Of a stretch of DNA of 64,000 nucleotides, positions 35,845 through 44,984 are shown one piece after another. A model generated the notes under the pieces. That model was not told the origin of the DNA. It did no database searches and worked only from the letters and a program-made list of their open reading frames with translations. The position numbers and the translations under genes were made by a program. Source of the DNA: CAYYMD01 sp964472875. Its GTDB lineage: Bacteria; Planctomycetota; Phycisphaerae; SM23-33. Position 1 is the stretch's first letter. Every line of letters begins with the position of its first letter. The stretch covers positions 8,119 through 72,118 of the forward strand of contig CAYYMD010000005.1 of the NCBI GenBank assembly GCA_964472875.1, read 5' to 3'.

Positions 35845-36930
35845 TCAATCGATGGGAAGTTGAGGTGGCCGCGACTTTTTATCGCTTCCAGACTCGGGCT
35901 TTGGCTTAGGTGGCTTTACGCCTTTACACTTATATTGCCACACTATGATAGTCCACTTGTCACGGGTGGTGGGCACCCACCCTGCTGCTAAAGAGTATTC
36001 GTCGCTAACGCGACGCGCACGGACATAGAGTTCAAAACTATCGGGCCAGACGACAAATCGCACGTACCGCTTATCTTTGTCCGTATGCCGCAACACTCGT
36101 TGAAAAAGACTGTGCGGCATTTGGATTCGATTTATTGTTTCGCCGCCTCCGCGCTTACGGTTCAATACCACTTGTACCCCTCGCCAGTGTGGCTCGACGG
36201 TGTATCTAAAATCGTTCGTTCCCAGATTGTGGTTCTGGAAATACTCCGCAAGCACCTTGCAATCGACAGGGGCTGTTTTGTCCGACCGATTGGGAAAGCA
36301 ATGTCGAACAATCGCACTGACGACCTTTTTGACGTTATCGTAACTGACATGATACAGACGACCCTCCCGGCAAAGAAATAATACGGGCCTGGCGCCTTTC
36401 GGCGCCGGGCGGGGATTTGGAAGAGTCACGATTTTTGGTGGCGGCGCTTTGACCTTCGCCACCTCAGCCAGCTGTGTCTGGATACGGTCCTCTTGCTGAT
36501 CGAGCTTACCGATTTGCTCGGTGAGTTTATTGATTTCGTTCTTGCGTTGTGTCAGGAGTTTTTCAACCTTTTGTTTGAACTTGTCCGGCTCAGTGGGTTC
36601 AGATAGCTGCTTTTGCAGACCGGCGATGCGCTGCTGTGTCTCGTCGAGTCGGCGACGCAATTCAGGCAGATGCTTCTTTTTCTGGTTCCATTGACGAAGC
36701 AGTTGATTGATTTCTTGTTCCTGTTGATTGGCTTTCTTCTCGGCCAGCGCCAGCTGCCGTCTGCTGACTACCGGAATGTCTTGCTCCGCGCGTAAAACCC
36801 TCTTGACCGCATCAGCGACATTAAGTTGCGTAACCACCAGCAGAATAACCAGAATGCCGACAACGTTAGTCATCGTGTCAAGCAGTGAATCGAGACTCCC
36901 AATTTCGGTTTTTCGCCTGCGTCGCGACAT
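35845..36930 (-). CDS. ExbD/MotB-like membrane protein with coiled coil (Asp-bearing)
   Basis: A 361-residue protein. Basic N-terminus, then a membrane helix at about 16-38 with LDSLLDTMTNVVGILVILLV; Asp18 (or 14) sits where ExbD has its proton-binding Asp. A long coiled coil (about 60-155) follows, then a Pro-rich bend (KAPPPKIVTLPNPRPAPKG) and a C-terminal domain (RPVLFLCREGRLYHV, RYTVEPHWRGVQVVL, VRFVVWPDSFELY) and a Lys/Pro tail. No OmpA-type peptidoglycan domain is seen. It is last in a three-gene operon, 3 nt after the next ExbD-like gene. Probably part of a proton-driven rotary or force-transmitting complex of unknown purpose. Confidence 0.6.
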   Translation of the reverse strand: MSRRRRKTEIGSLDSLLDTMTNVVGILVILLVVTQLNVADAVKRVLRAEQDIPVVSRRQLALAEKKANQQEQEINQLLRQWNQKKKHLPELRRRLDETQQRIAGLQKQLSEPTEPDKFKQKVEKLLTQRKNEINKLTEQIGKLDQQEDRIQTQLAEVAKVKAPPPKIVTLPNPRPAPKGARPVLFLCREGRLYHVSYDNVKKVVSAIVRHCFPNRSDKTAPVDCKVLAEYFQNHNLGTNDFRYTVEPHWRGVQVVLNRKRGGGETINRIQMPHSLFQRVLRHTDKDKRYVRFVVWPDSFELYVRARRVSDEYSLAAGWVPTTRDKWTIIVWQYKCKGVKPPKPKPESGSDKKSRPPQLPID

Positions 36931-36933
36931 GAT

Positions 36934-37740
36934 TTATTTTCCTTCAAAATGAGACAGATCAATCTTCCCCTCCCCCAGAACGGGAAGTTTACCGACTTGG
37001 CATTTATATTTCCATGCCTGATTGCGCATCGGTCTAATCAATCCTATAGAATTGGGGCGAACCAGCAGGACCGCAACGCCTTTGCGCCTCTTCGCCGTAC
37101 GGGAGAACACTTTAGCCAGTTCGGAAGAGTTTCCTATATCTTTCTGGTGAATACGTACCGGCGGATCGCTGCTGTGGATTATAACATGGGGGTTGTCGAG
37201 TTCTATAAAAGCCGGCTGCATATTAACCCCGGAGCCGCTGGCGCGTATGCTGACACGCGGTTTCCTCAAAGATTGCTTTTCCTCCAGTTGCTGTTTGAGT
37301 TGCTTAATTTTCTCCTGCTGTTTGTGATATTGCTGCTGAAATGTTTGGATTCTCAGTTTCAGTCTTTCGGCTTCTTCCAGGCGCTTGGCTACTTCGCCGC
37401 TTTGCCTTTTAATTCTTTTCAACCGAACCTGTAACTGCTCAAGTTGTTGGCGATTCTTATTTAACTGATCGTTCAGTTTTTGGGCTTCATCGATTCGTTT
37501 TTGCAGTTGAGCAATCTGGTCGCTACGCTCCTTGTCGGAGCGGACCAACTGCGCATATCGTTGGGCCCGCTTTTTTGCCTCGACCAGTTCTCGCTCCGCT
37601 TTGGCTACCGCCTGCGGGTCCAATTGCCCCAGGGCCATAGCCGTGATCATCAATGTCAGAGTGCCTATTACACACGCCAGGATGCTCAGGAACGGAAACA
37701 GGGAAACGATATTCGCATTTTTACGCTTTCGACGGGCCAT
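36934..37740 (-). CDS. Second ExbD-like coiled-coil membrane protein (no Asp)
   Basis: A 268-residue protein related in plan to the next gene: basic head MARRKRKNANIV, a membrane helix at about 12-36 (LFPFLSILACVIGTLTLMI), a long Lys/Glu/Arg/Gln coiled coil (about 45-150), then a short C-terminal domain (VSIRASGSGVNMQPAFIELD, GVAVLLVRPNSIGLIRP). The helix has no acidic residue, so it could not carry protons by itself; it may pair with the Asp-bearing protein. It overlaps the zinc-ribbon ExbB-like gene by 20 nt. Confidence 0.6.
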   Translation of the reverse strand: MARRKRKNANIVSLFPFLSILACVIGTLTLMITAMALGQLDPQAVAKAERELVEAKKRAQRYAQLVRSDKERSDQIAQLQKRIDEAQKLNDQLNKNRQQLEQLQVRLKRIKRQSGEVAKRLEEAERLKLRIQTFQQQYHKQQEKIKQLKQQLEEKQSLRKPRVSIRASGSGVNMQPAFIELDNPHVIIHSSDPPVRIHQKDIGNSSELAKVFSRTAKRRKGVAVLLVRPNSIGLIRPMRNQAWKYKCQVGKLPVLGEGKIDLSHFEGK

Positions 37741-39112
37741 TACCTTTGTTTTTCTTCCTCAGAGCGCCCCAGTTGAATAAACCGCGCTTCCGCACCTCCA
37801 CGACGACATGTTCATGCCCGAGTTTTTCCAGCACCCGGTTCAGCGATGCCATCCCCTCTTCCAGGCCGGTGAAGCAGCGATGAATTCTATCCGTCGTTTC
37901 AGTCAGCGACTGACTTAATTCGGTGTGCGCAGACTTCGAGCGTTCGCTGATGGTCTCCATATTCGCGGCTGCTTCCTGCCCGACAACCTCGGCTTGTTCA
38001 TGTATCGTTTGGGCGATATGCTCCATCTGGGCGATTTGAGACTCATGAAGTTCGGTAACTTTTTCCTGCACTTGTCTGATTTCGGAGTAAACTTCCGGTG
38101 CAAGTTGCCCCGTGGCCGAGGCACCGCCACCACCGTCGTCCAGCCGTTTAAGCAGGTTTTCGTTGCAGTACTCATCGACCCAATTGAGCAGGTCGTCCTC
38201 GCTCTTTTGCAGTGCGTGGGAGGGTATGGCGATTATCAGACTCATCACCAGCGCCACAAGCGTGGTGTCGAATGCGATGCCGAGCCCGGTTGTTACAGTG
38301 CCGAGTTTCGCCTTGAGGTCTTCGATGTCGGCGCCGGAATCCAGTTCACCGCTGAATCCGCCAACCGCGGCGCTGATGCCGATTACCGTACCAATAAACC
38401 CCAGAATAGGAATCGCCCACGTGAAAACGCGCACAAGCGTGTAACTGGACTCAACGGCATTGGCGTCAATATCAGACTGACTGTTCATCAGCGAGGCAAC
38501 CTCACCGTTATTTCGACGAGCCGTGAAATGCTCCAGGCCACGAAGTACACGGTTTATCATGAAACTTCCGGAAGCCCGCACGGGCAACTTTCTGACGTGA
38601 GAGATGAACTTCTCGGCGTTGTGAGCAGTTATGGTGTCGGCTATTATATTGGGCAGGACATCGAACAGCATTACGTCGCGATGTCGTCGATGACGCAGCC
38701 ATTTAAGCACAAGTATCGCTACCGACCATCCGAATAGAAGAACCAGCACGAACGGAACCCACCCGCGCCGCCAGAACAAGTCGTGGAAATAAGTTCCTTT
38801 AAAGGGCAGGATAACCACCATGAACGCTGCGGCGATTATCAAGCCAACTATAAAACTTCGAAGCGGGCTTACATTAACGCCCGTGCCGCCGAGTTCCGCC
38901 ACGGCTTTACTGGCTACCTTTTTTGAAGTCTTAGCGGATATTTTCTCCGAGGTTGTTTCCGCGGGCCTGGCCGTGGGAATCGTCGCTTTAGATTGACAAG
39001 GAATTATTACCGTATTCTTACAGTATGGACAACGTGCTTTTTTACCCCTTTTGTCCTCTTGTGCCCGAAGATCTTTGCCACAGTGTTCACATGTGAATTT
39101 AAAGTAATTCAT
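37721..39112 (-). CDS. MotA/TolQ/ExbB-like proton channel with N-terminal zinc ribbon
   Basis: A 463-residue protein. Residues 1-35 are a zinc ribbon (C8, C11, C28, C31). Helices lie at about 86-106, 118-138, 227-252 and 270-298; the last two hold the ExbB core (FIGTVIGISAAVGGF; GTVTTGLGIAFDTTLVALVM with the pore Thr residues). A cytoplasmic tail of about 165 residues is predicted coiled coil (SEIRQVQEKVTELHESQIAQ and following). The long tail recalls ZorA of Zorya defence, but the partners differ. It leads a three-gene operon with two ExbD-like proteins. Confidence 0.7.
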   Translation of the reverse strand: MNYFKFTCEHCGKDLRAQEDKRGKKARCPYCKNTVIIPCQSKATIPTARPAETTSEKISAKTSKKVASKAVAELGGTGVNVSPLRSFIVGLIIAAAFMVVILPFKGTYFHDLFWRRGWVPFVLVLLFGWSVAILVLKWLRHRRHRDVMLFDVLPNIIADTITAHNAEKFISHVRKLPVRASGSFMINRVLRGLEHFTARRNNGEVASLMNSQSDIDANAVESSYTLVRVFTWAIPILGFIGTVIGISAAVGGFSGELDSGADIEDLKAKLGTVTTGLGIAFDTTLVALVMSLIIAIPSHALQKSEDDLLNWVDEYCNENLLKRLDDGGGGASATGQLAPEVYSEIRQVQEKVTELHESQIAQMEHIAQTIHEQAEVVGQEAAANMETISERSKSAHTELSQSLTETTDRIHRCFTGLEEGMASLNRVLEKLGHEHVVVEVRKRGLFNWGALRKKNKGNGPSKA

Positions 39113-39147
39113 TTTATTGACAACTTCTCCAATTTTTATCGGTCAAC

Positions 39148-39190
39148 TTTACTCATTGACTCATTGATTATAGCAACAACCACCACCTTT
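39148..39190 (-). promoter_or_regulatory. Candidate promoter of the ExbB-like operon
   Basis: On the minus strand a TATAAT (39167-39172) lies about 55 bases before the start codon. A TTTTCA-like -35 is found about 17 bases further up. Only the -10 is convincing. Confidence 0.35.
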
Positions 39191-39432
39191 GAAAATGGGT
39201 TTCAGTGTAAGAGAGGTTTGCTTTGTAAGGATTTTTGCGGGGCCGTGGTGGTTGAAGGACACGGATTGAGGCGATCCGGCAAGGTGCGGCAGAATGAAAA
39301 CACCGTTCTAAAGCGGAATTTGCTCCACACAACAGATCAACGGCTCATCGTGAGGGCTTTGACGGCCTGATAGCGCAGAGTTCCCCCGCAGGGACACATA
39401 AACGCCATAGATTTTCGGCTCCGGCGCCCCCC

Positions 39433-39702
39433 CTAAGCCACCTTCACCAGAGACCGAAGGTGCGGCTTTTGCTTCTCCCTGATACGGCCCAAGGCCATCG
39501 CCAGCATCACCAGCAGCGACAGACCGATCCGAAGACGCATCTTGGCCAGCCCACGAATAAAGTGATCCTCGAACCCAAAAGACACATCCGGTCCCCTCTT
39601 AAGCTTCATCCCGCACCGGATTTGAGCGGTGCGGGACTTCGGTGGACATGTTATATTGATTAAAACCTCTAACAATATGCTACTGACTTCGTTCGGCTGC
39701 AT
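39433..39702 (-). pseudogene. C-terminal remnant of a DDE transposase
   Basis: The frame reads MQPNEVSS..., then VSFGFEDHFIRGLAKMRLRI, LSLLVMLAMALGRIREKQ and LRSLVKVA. The block from FGFEDHFIRG onward resembles the end of IS4/IS1182-like DDE transposases (GFEHHYIRG, MQLRV..LALVVMLAIALG, MRSLV). About 60 of the 89 codons fit; the N-terminal catalytic part is missing. No terminal inverted repeats were found. Probably an old, inactive insertion. Confidence 0.55.
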
Positions 39703-39725
39703 CGCCGAGGCGCTGCGTCGAACAG

Positions 39726-41129
39726 CTAATGGGTCGCTATTTTGAAATACTTTTTACATCGGCCTACGACATCCGGCTTTTTCTTGGCCAAATCATTTTT
39801 TTCGGCGATATCGTTTTCAAGGTCATACAGTGCGAATCCGCGTTTGCCGCATCGGTGCAGTTTCCACTTACCGACCCGAATCACCCGTTTCCAGTAAAGG
39901 TACTCGTGCTTTTTTTGTTGGTCTGTGCGGCCCAGCAGTTCGGGCGAATAACTGATTCCGTCTATATCCGAGGGCGGTTCGACCCCAGCCAGTTCGCAGG
40001 CCGTCGGCAAGAAATCCCAGAACGCGCTGGGATGATCGCTGGTACGGCCGGGATCGATCCTGCTGGGCCAGCGGGCGATGGTGGGCACGCGGATGCCTCC
40101 TTCTCGCAAAGACCGCTTTCCTCCTGAAAGCGGCCCGTTGCTGTTGAAAAACTTCATAGACTGCCCGCCTTCGCCCGACGGGCCATTATCACTACTGAAT
40201 ATAACCAACGTGTTCTCGCTGAGATTCAGTTCATCCAGCAAGTCCAGTATGCGCCCGATATCGCGGTCCATCCGCGATATCATTCCGGCATATGTAGCGT
40301 TCGGGTGGCTCTGCCCGCAGTAGCCATTCTTGTATTGGCTACCGTAAGCGCCGCCGCCAGTATTTCCCTTGCCCTCGATTTTGGGCGTCTCCGGCCAGCC
40401 ATTCTCCAGGTAGGGCTTCAAGGAATCTTGCGGCACAGTCAGTTCCGCATGTGGAATCGTGTAGGGCAAATAGAGAAAAAACGGATGGTCCTTGTTCTTT
40501 TTTATCCAGCCAAGTGCCTCTTTTGTAAATTCGTCGTGGCTGTAGGTCCCCTTGCCCGGGATGTATTCTCCGTTTTTCCGCAGTTTGTGATTTTCCGGGT
40601 ATTTGACCTTTTTGTCGTTGCGCCACAGGAAACCCGGATAGTAAAAGTGCGCGAAGCCCTGGTTGTCGTATCCGAACCAGTGGTCGAAACCCTTGTTGTT
40701 GGGACTGCCCGGGTGTCCCGGCCGGCCGAGCAATCCCCATTTGCCTATCATGCAGGTTTTGTATCCCGCCTGTTTCATGAGCATGGCGACCGTAACGTCT
40801 TGATTTTTCAAGCGGCCGCCGTTACGGGTTACTCTTGCGTGTCCCATATGCTTGCCGGTCATTAGGGAGCAGCGCGAGGGCGAACAGACCGTGTACCCGG
40901 CGTAATGATCTGTGAACCGCAGTCCCTCGGCGGCCATTTTGTCCAAGCGCGGAGTTTTAATCCTCTTCTGGCCGTAGCAGCCGAGGTCGCCGTAGCCAAG
41001 GTCGTCCGCCAGGATAAATACTATGTTGGGGCGGCGAGGGGACTTCTCGCCTGACACGGCGCGGGCCAGCGCCGGGATCGCGGCGCATGCAGTCATGCTC
41101 TTTAGAAATTCTCTGCGGTTTTTAATCAT
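39726..41129 (-). CDS. Exported sulfatase (arylsulfatase type, S1)
   Basis: A 467-residue sulfatase. A Tat-type signal starts the protein (NRREFLKSMTACAAIPALA). NIVFILADDLGYGDLGCYG carries the metal-binding Asp pair; the active-site signature is CSPSRCSLMTGKHMGHARV, where the first Cys becomes formylglycine; further marks are GKWGLLGRPGHP and FSSDNGPSGEGG. It removes sulfate esters, most likely from polysaccharides, outside the cytoplasm. No sulfatase-maturing enzyme is in the window. GTAAAGGA precedes the start. Confidence 0.92.
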   Translation of the reverse strand: MIKNRREFLKSMTACAAIPALARAVSGEKSPRRPNIVFILADDLGYGDLGCYGQKRIKTPRLDKMAAEGLRFTDHYAGYTVCSPSRCSLMTGKHMGHARVTRNGGRLKNQDVTVAMLMKQAGYKTCMIGKWGLLGRPGHPGSPNNKGFDHWFGYDNQGFAHFYYPGFLWRNDKKVKYPENHKLRKNGEYIPGKGTYSHDEFTKEALGWIKKNKDHPFFLYLPYTIPHAELTVPQDSLKPYLENGWPETPKIEGKGNTGGGAYGSQYKNGYCGQSHPNATYAGMISRMDRDIGRILDLLDELNLSENTLVIFSSDNGPSGEGGQSMKFFNSNGPLSGGKRSLREGGIRVPTIARWPSRIDPGRTSDHPSAFWDFLPTACELAGVEPPSDIDGISYSPELLGRTDQQKKHEYLYWKRVIRVGKWKLHRCGKRGFALYDLENDIAEKNDLAKKKPDVVGRCKKYFKIATH

Positions 41130-41409
41130 GGCAAATCCTTTACCTCGTTTTGCAGCAAAAAAGATTCTCTCTCATTATTCCCAACCGATAAATACGGCCG
41201 ACGTTTCGGATGATCATATCCCAAATAAGTGGCGAAAGAAATCTTCTGTCATAAAAGGACAATGACATGCTTGCGGTACAGTAAGAAGAACAGGACCGAC
41301 TGACTCCATAGCGAGATCCGCCTTCAGTCTCGGCTTGTGCTTTGTTCCACACCGGCCCGCACACACCATGGCTCCGGAAAAATTGTCATAAAGCAACCCG
41401 TCCCGCACA

Positions 41410-42630
41410 CTACTTACTTTTCAATTCCCTCGCTTTGGCCAGGGCCTCCCGGCGTGTGGTGAGTTGTTCGTTGAGTTGTGCGTCGTAGAGTTTTCTAAGC
41501 ACCCGGCCGAGGCGCGGCCCCTGTTTGTAGCCCATTTTCATCAGGTCCCGGCCGGTCACTAAAGGCGGCGGCGCGATTTTGTCTTCGGGGATTTTCCCCG
41601 CCCGGGCGGCTATGCGGCGGCACTGCGTGTCGGAGCCGGTGAGGCGCTCTTCCTCCACGCGCCACAGGGCATGCAGGCGACGGTAATCCTCATCGGCAAG
41701 GATGCGCTTGAAATCGCACAGCGGCAACTCGGCCGCTTCGCGCCATGCATCGAGTTTGTCGGCCAGTTTGCACAGCGTCGCGCGCAGCCGGTTAGACCCG
41801 CCCCAGCGGCGGATAATTTTGCTCACCTGCGACTGCGACAGCCCCGCCAGCAGGCCGCCGAGCGTCAGCACCCAGTCGCGCCTGCGGCAAAGCGCTTCGG
41901 CCCGGGCGAACCCGTCGCGCCACAAATCCTTTGACGAGAACAGTTCCGGCAAAACTGCGCCGGCGAGGTTGAGTTTGTTCAGCATCTCCAGCGCCACTGC
42001 CGCCGACTCTCGCGCGAGCATGCTGCTCATCTCATCCAGTATGCGCTCGCCGCTGATTGAGGTGATTTTCGGTGCGTGTTTTTTGATGGCAGCGGCTGTG
42101 GTCGGTGCGATTTTAAACTCCAGCCGAGCCGCGAACCGTACAGCCCGCATCATCCGCAGGTAATCCTCGCCGAAGCGCTCGTCAGGCGCTCCGATGGTTC
42201 GGATGACGCCCTTTTTCAAATCCTCCCGACCGCCGACGTAATCCACCACCTTATCGGCCAGCGGGTCGTAGAACATGCCGTTTATGGTGAAGTCCCGCCG
42301 CTTGGCGTCTTCCTTTGCGGAGGTGAATCGGACGCCGGCCGGCCGCCGCCCGTTGCTGTATGACATATCGCTGCGGAAGGTGGTGACCTCGACCTTGCGG
42401 CCGCGCATAAGAACCATCGCCACGCCGAATTTTGCGCCGACCATCAGCACGCGGCGGAATATCCGCTGCACCTGCTGCGGCGTGGCGTCGGTGGCGATGT
42501 CGTAGTCCTCGGCCCTGCCGCCCAGCAGCATGTCCCTTACGCATCCGCCGGCGAAGTAGGCCTGATGTCCGGCGGAGTGCAGTTTGCGCAGAACGCGGAC
42601 GGCGGTTTTTTTATCGGCGGATTCAGCCAC
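41410..42630 (-). CDS. CCA tRNA nucleotidyltransferase / poly(A) polymerase family
   Basis: A 406-residue class II nucleotidyltransferase. The head domain has YFAGGCVRDMLLGG with the metal-binding pair in EDYDIATDA; next come VMLMRGRKVEVTTFR-type and RRDFTINGMFYDP motifs, then RFGEDYLRMMRAVRFAARL (nucleotide selection) and an RNA-binding tail. It should add CCA to tRNA 3' ends, needed here because the two tRNA genes lack CCA. A poly(A) polymerase role cannot be excluded by sequence alone. Length fits CCA enzymes. Confidence 0.88.
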   Translation of the reverse strand: MAESADKKTAVRVLRKLHSAGHQAYFAGGCVRDMLLGGRAEDYDIATDATPQQVQRIFRRVLMVGAKFGVAMVLMRGRKVEVTTFRSDMSYSNGRRPAGVRFTSAKEDAKRRDFTINGMFYDPLADKVVDYVGGREDLKKGVIRTIGAPDERFGEDYLRMMRAVRFAARLEFKIAPTTAAAIKKHAPKITSISGERILDEMSSMLARESAAVALEMLNKLNLAGAVLPELFSSKDLWRDGFARAEALCRRRDWVLTLGGLLAGLSQSQVSKIIRRWGGSNRLRATLCKLADKLDAWREAAELPLCDFKRILADEDYRRLHALWRVEEERLTGSDTQCRRIAARAGKIPEDKIAPPPLVTGRDLMKMGYKQGPRLGRVLRKLYDAQLNEQLTTRREALAKARELKSK

Positions 42631-42779
42631 GGCGGCATTTTAACGCCGAAGCGGCCGTAAAATAAGCGCAATTTGCTGTTCCATCGCGAAAGGCGGATTA
42701 AAATCGCGAACTTGTCATTATGAGCGGCTACATAAACTTCTTGCCACGGGTCGGCACATGAGTTCAAAATATTTGGGTT

Positions 42780-44087
42780 ATGCCACGAAGAGAATCAAAA
42801 TCACGAGCGGCGTTCGACCGATCCGAGAAGGTTCTGGTCGGCGGGGTGAATTCACCCGTCCGCGCCTACGGTGCGGTGGGCGGCACGCCACCGGTCATTG
42901 ACCGGGCGGTCGGCGCCTCTATAACGGATGTGGACGGCAACACATACGTGGATTACGTATGCGGTTACGGTCCGGCCATACTCGGCCACGCGCACGAGCG
43001 GGTGGTAACGGCCATCAACAAGGCGGTCCGCAAAGGCGTGGTTTTCGGCGCTCCGTGCGTGGCCGAGACAAAACTCGCCGAGGCAATAGTCGCGGCCGTG
43101 GATTCCATCGAAAACGTGCGGTTCGTCTCGTCCGGAACCGAAGCGGTGATGTCTGCGGTCCGGCTGGCGCGAGCTGCCACAGGACGCGATAAGATAATTA
43201 AGGCGGTGGGCTGTTATCACGGCCACTCCGACGCGATGCTGGTCTCTGCCGGCAGCGGCGCGGCCACTCTGGGTGTTCCGTCCAGCCCGGGTGTCACATG
43301 CGGCGCGGCGGCCGACACAATAGCAGTCGGCTACAACGACCTGGATGCGGCGCGGCAGACTTTCAGCCACTACGGGGATGAAATCGCCGCCGTCCTGGTG
43401 GAACCTGTGGCCGGCAACATGGGCGTCATACCTCCGGCCGAAGGATACCTCGAAGGTCTGCGGCAGCTTTGCGACGAGCATTCCGCGCTGCTGATTTTCG
43501 ACGAGGTTATAACGGGTTTCAGGGTCTCTTACGGCGGCGCGCAGAAATTGTACGGCGTAAGGCCGGATCTGACGACCCTCGGCAAAATAATCGGCGGCGG
43601 CCTGCCCGTGGGCGCACTGGGCGGCCCGAAAGACCTCATGAAAGAACTGATGCCGCTCGGCAAGGTTTACCAGGCCGGCACGCTATCCGGCTCGCCGGCG
43701 GCGATGGCCGCCGGACTGGCCGTGCTGCAGGTATTGCAGGAGAAGGGATTTTACAACCGGCTGGAGAAGATTTCGGCCGCCGTTCAGGACGCCCTGGAGC
43801 AGGCGGCGGTCGGTGCAGATGTCGACTCGAAGATATGCATAAACCGCGTGGCGAGCATGATGTGCTGCTTCTTCAATCCCGGACCAGTCAGAGATTTCGC
43901 CTCGGCCGGCCGGTCCAACACAGATGCCTACGCCTCGTATATGCACAAGATGCTCGCCGGCGGCGTTTACCTGGCGCCGAGCCAGTACGAGGCAATGTTC
44001 GTATCCGCCGCGCACGGCCCGGACGACGTGTCCAAAACACAACAGGCGGCCGAAGCCGCTTTCGCCGACGTAGCTAAACTTATGTAG
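42780..44087 (+). CDS. hemL: Glutamate-1-semialdehyde 2,1-aminomutase
   Basis: A 435-residue PLP enzyme that turns glutamate-1-semialdehyde into 5-aminolevulinate, in the C5 route to haem. Marks: GGVNSPVRAYGAVGGTPPVI, the SSGTEAVMSAVRLARA block, the PLP-binding LLIFDEVITGFR, and the Schiff-base Lys in TTLGKIIGGGLPVGALGG, followed by GTLSGSPAAMAAG. The length agrees with the family. No other haem gene is adjacent. The ribosome-binding site is not obvious. Confidence 0.95.
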   Translation: MPRRESKSRAAFDRSEKVLVGGVNSPVRAYGAVGGTPPVIDRAVGASITDVDGNTYVDYVCGYGPAILGHAHERVVTAINKAVRKGVVFGAPCVAETKLAEAIVAAVDSIENVRFVSSGTEAVMSAVRLARAATGRDKIIKAVGCYHGHSDAMLVSAGSGAATLGVPSSPGVTCGAAADTIAVGYNDLDAARQTFSHYGDEIAAVLVEPVAGNMGVIPPAEGYLEGLRQLCDEHSALLIFDEVITGFRVSYGGAQKLYGVRPDLTTLGKIIGGGLPVGALGGPKDLMKELMPLGKVYQAGTLSGSPAAMAAGLAVLQVLQEKGFYNRLEKISAAVQDALEQAAVGADVDSKICINRVASMMCCFFNPGPVRDFASAGRSNTDAYASYMHKMLAGGVYLAPSQYEAMFVSAAHGPDDVSKTQQAAEAAFADVAKLM

Positions 44088-44192
44088 AACACCCGTGTAC
44101 GTCGATAAATATATGCGTAATACGGCTGCGAAACCGTTCAAAATAGATGTATAAGAACAATTCAAACGACAGCCCTTTTACAGGAGCAAATT

Positions 44193-44876
44193 ATGGAACA
44201 GCCGGACTCACAGGCAATGGAATATGCGGCGGCGTTTAAGACAATCAGATGCGCCAAGAATTTGTTCATTTTTCTGGTTCTGGCGGCGATAGTGGTTCAG
44301 CTGGCCAGCTTCGTCATGGTGGAATTCGTCGGCGTGGCGGATGAGATGTATGCGGCGAGTACTGCCGGCGGCGTGGAAACGAAGCCCGCCGAAGCAAGCC
44401 CAAACGGCTGGGTCGAGCTGATGCACTGGTTGCTGCCGGGAGTGAAATTCGTGGCAGTGGTGGCGGCCGCGATTCTGTCGCTGACTCTGCTGGTGGGTTT
44501 GAAGATATCGCTGGTAGGCCGCCTGGGCGGAGCGGCCGGGCTGGTAAGCGCGTTTTTCTGGTCTCTTATCCTGCTGGCAATGGTCACACCCTGGCAGAAG
44601 GTGCTCAACAGTAGTTTCGCGTGCGGCGCGCTGTATAACTATGGCCATCTCGCCGGCGAGGCCGCGAAGATAAAGCCCTCCTGGGGCGCTGCCGGCGTTG
44701 GCCTTGTGGACAAAATTCTCTACTACGCGCGGTTTATCGCCTATCCGGTGTTGGCCGTTTTCGTTCTGCTGATAGTGCAGGTAAAGTGGAGTCGCGGATT
44801 CTCGCAGATGATATCCCCGCCCAAGCAACAGCCGCAGCGGCCGAGCGAACCGCCCGCCGAACAGCCGGAACAATAA
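44193..44876 (+). CDS. Conserved membrane protein of unknown function
   Basis: A 227-residue protein with four predicted helices: about 24-48, 84-108, 115-140 and 177-199. The second half of the first loop is Glu/Ala rich. The C-terminal 25 residues are Pro/Gln rich (PPKQQPQRPSEPPAEQPEQ) and probably lie in the cytoplasm. No catalytic or transport motif is seen. ACAGGAGC lies 6 nt before the start. It stands alone between hemL and a terminator. Confidence 0.7.
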   Translation: MEQPDSQAMEYAAAFKTIRCAKNLFIFLVLAAIVVQLASFVMVEFVGVADEMYAASTAGGVETKPAEASPNGWVELMHWLLPGVKFVAVVAAAILSLTLLVGLKISLVGRLGGAAGLVSAFFWSLILLAMVTPWQKVLNSSFACGALYNYGHLAGEAAKIKPSWGAAGVGLVDKILYYARFIAYPVLAVFVLLIVQVKWSRGFSQMISPPKQQPQRPSEPPAEQPEQ

Positions 44877-44934
44877 ACTTATATGCAAAGCAAATTATGA
44901 ACGACGACGCCGGAACGCCGCCGCGCCATTAAAA

Positions 44935-44962
44935 AAAGCCCACGGTATTGCCGTGGGCTTTA
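44935..44962 (-). terminator. Rho-independent terminator, mainly for the minus strand
   Basis: Stem GCCCACGG/CCGTGGGC with loop TATTG. On the minus strand it is followed by seven T, so it ends the PEP-CTERM gene; on the plus strand only three T follow, a weaker end for the membrane-protein gene. Confidence 0.85.
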
Positions 44963-44984
44963 ATCCCGAAACCTATCCGAATAT

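Larger units (their letters stand above)
39113..39725. other. Spacer with transposase remnant
   Basis: About 610 bases. The right part holds a transposase C-terminal fragment (separate entry); the part at 39180-39430 shows no gene or clear signal. A C-rich stretch with GGCGCCCCCCC lies at 39423. Confidence 0.5.

Noticed and set aside
37721..39112. Calling the ExbB-like gene ZorA (Zorya defence)
   Set aside because: The tail is much shorter than in ZorA, the partner proteins lack the OmpA-type domain of ZorB, and no ZorC, ZorD or ZorE gene is nearby.
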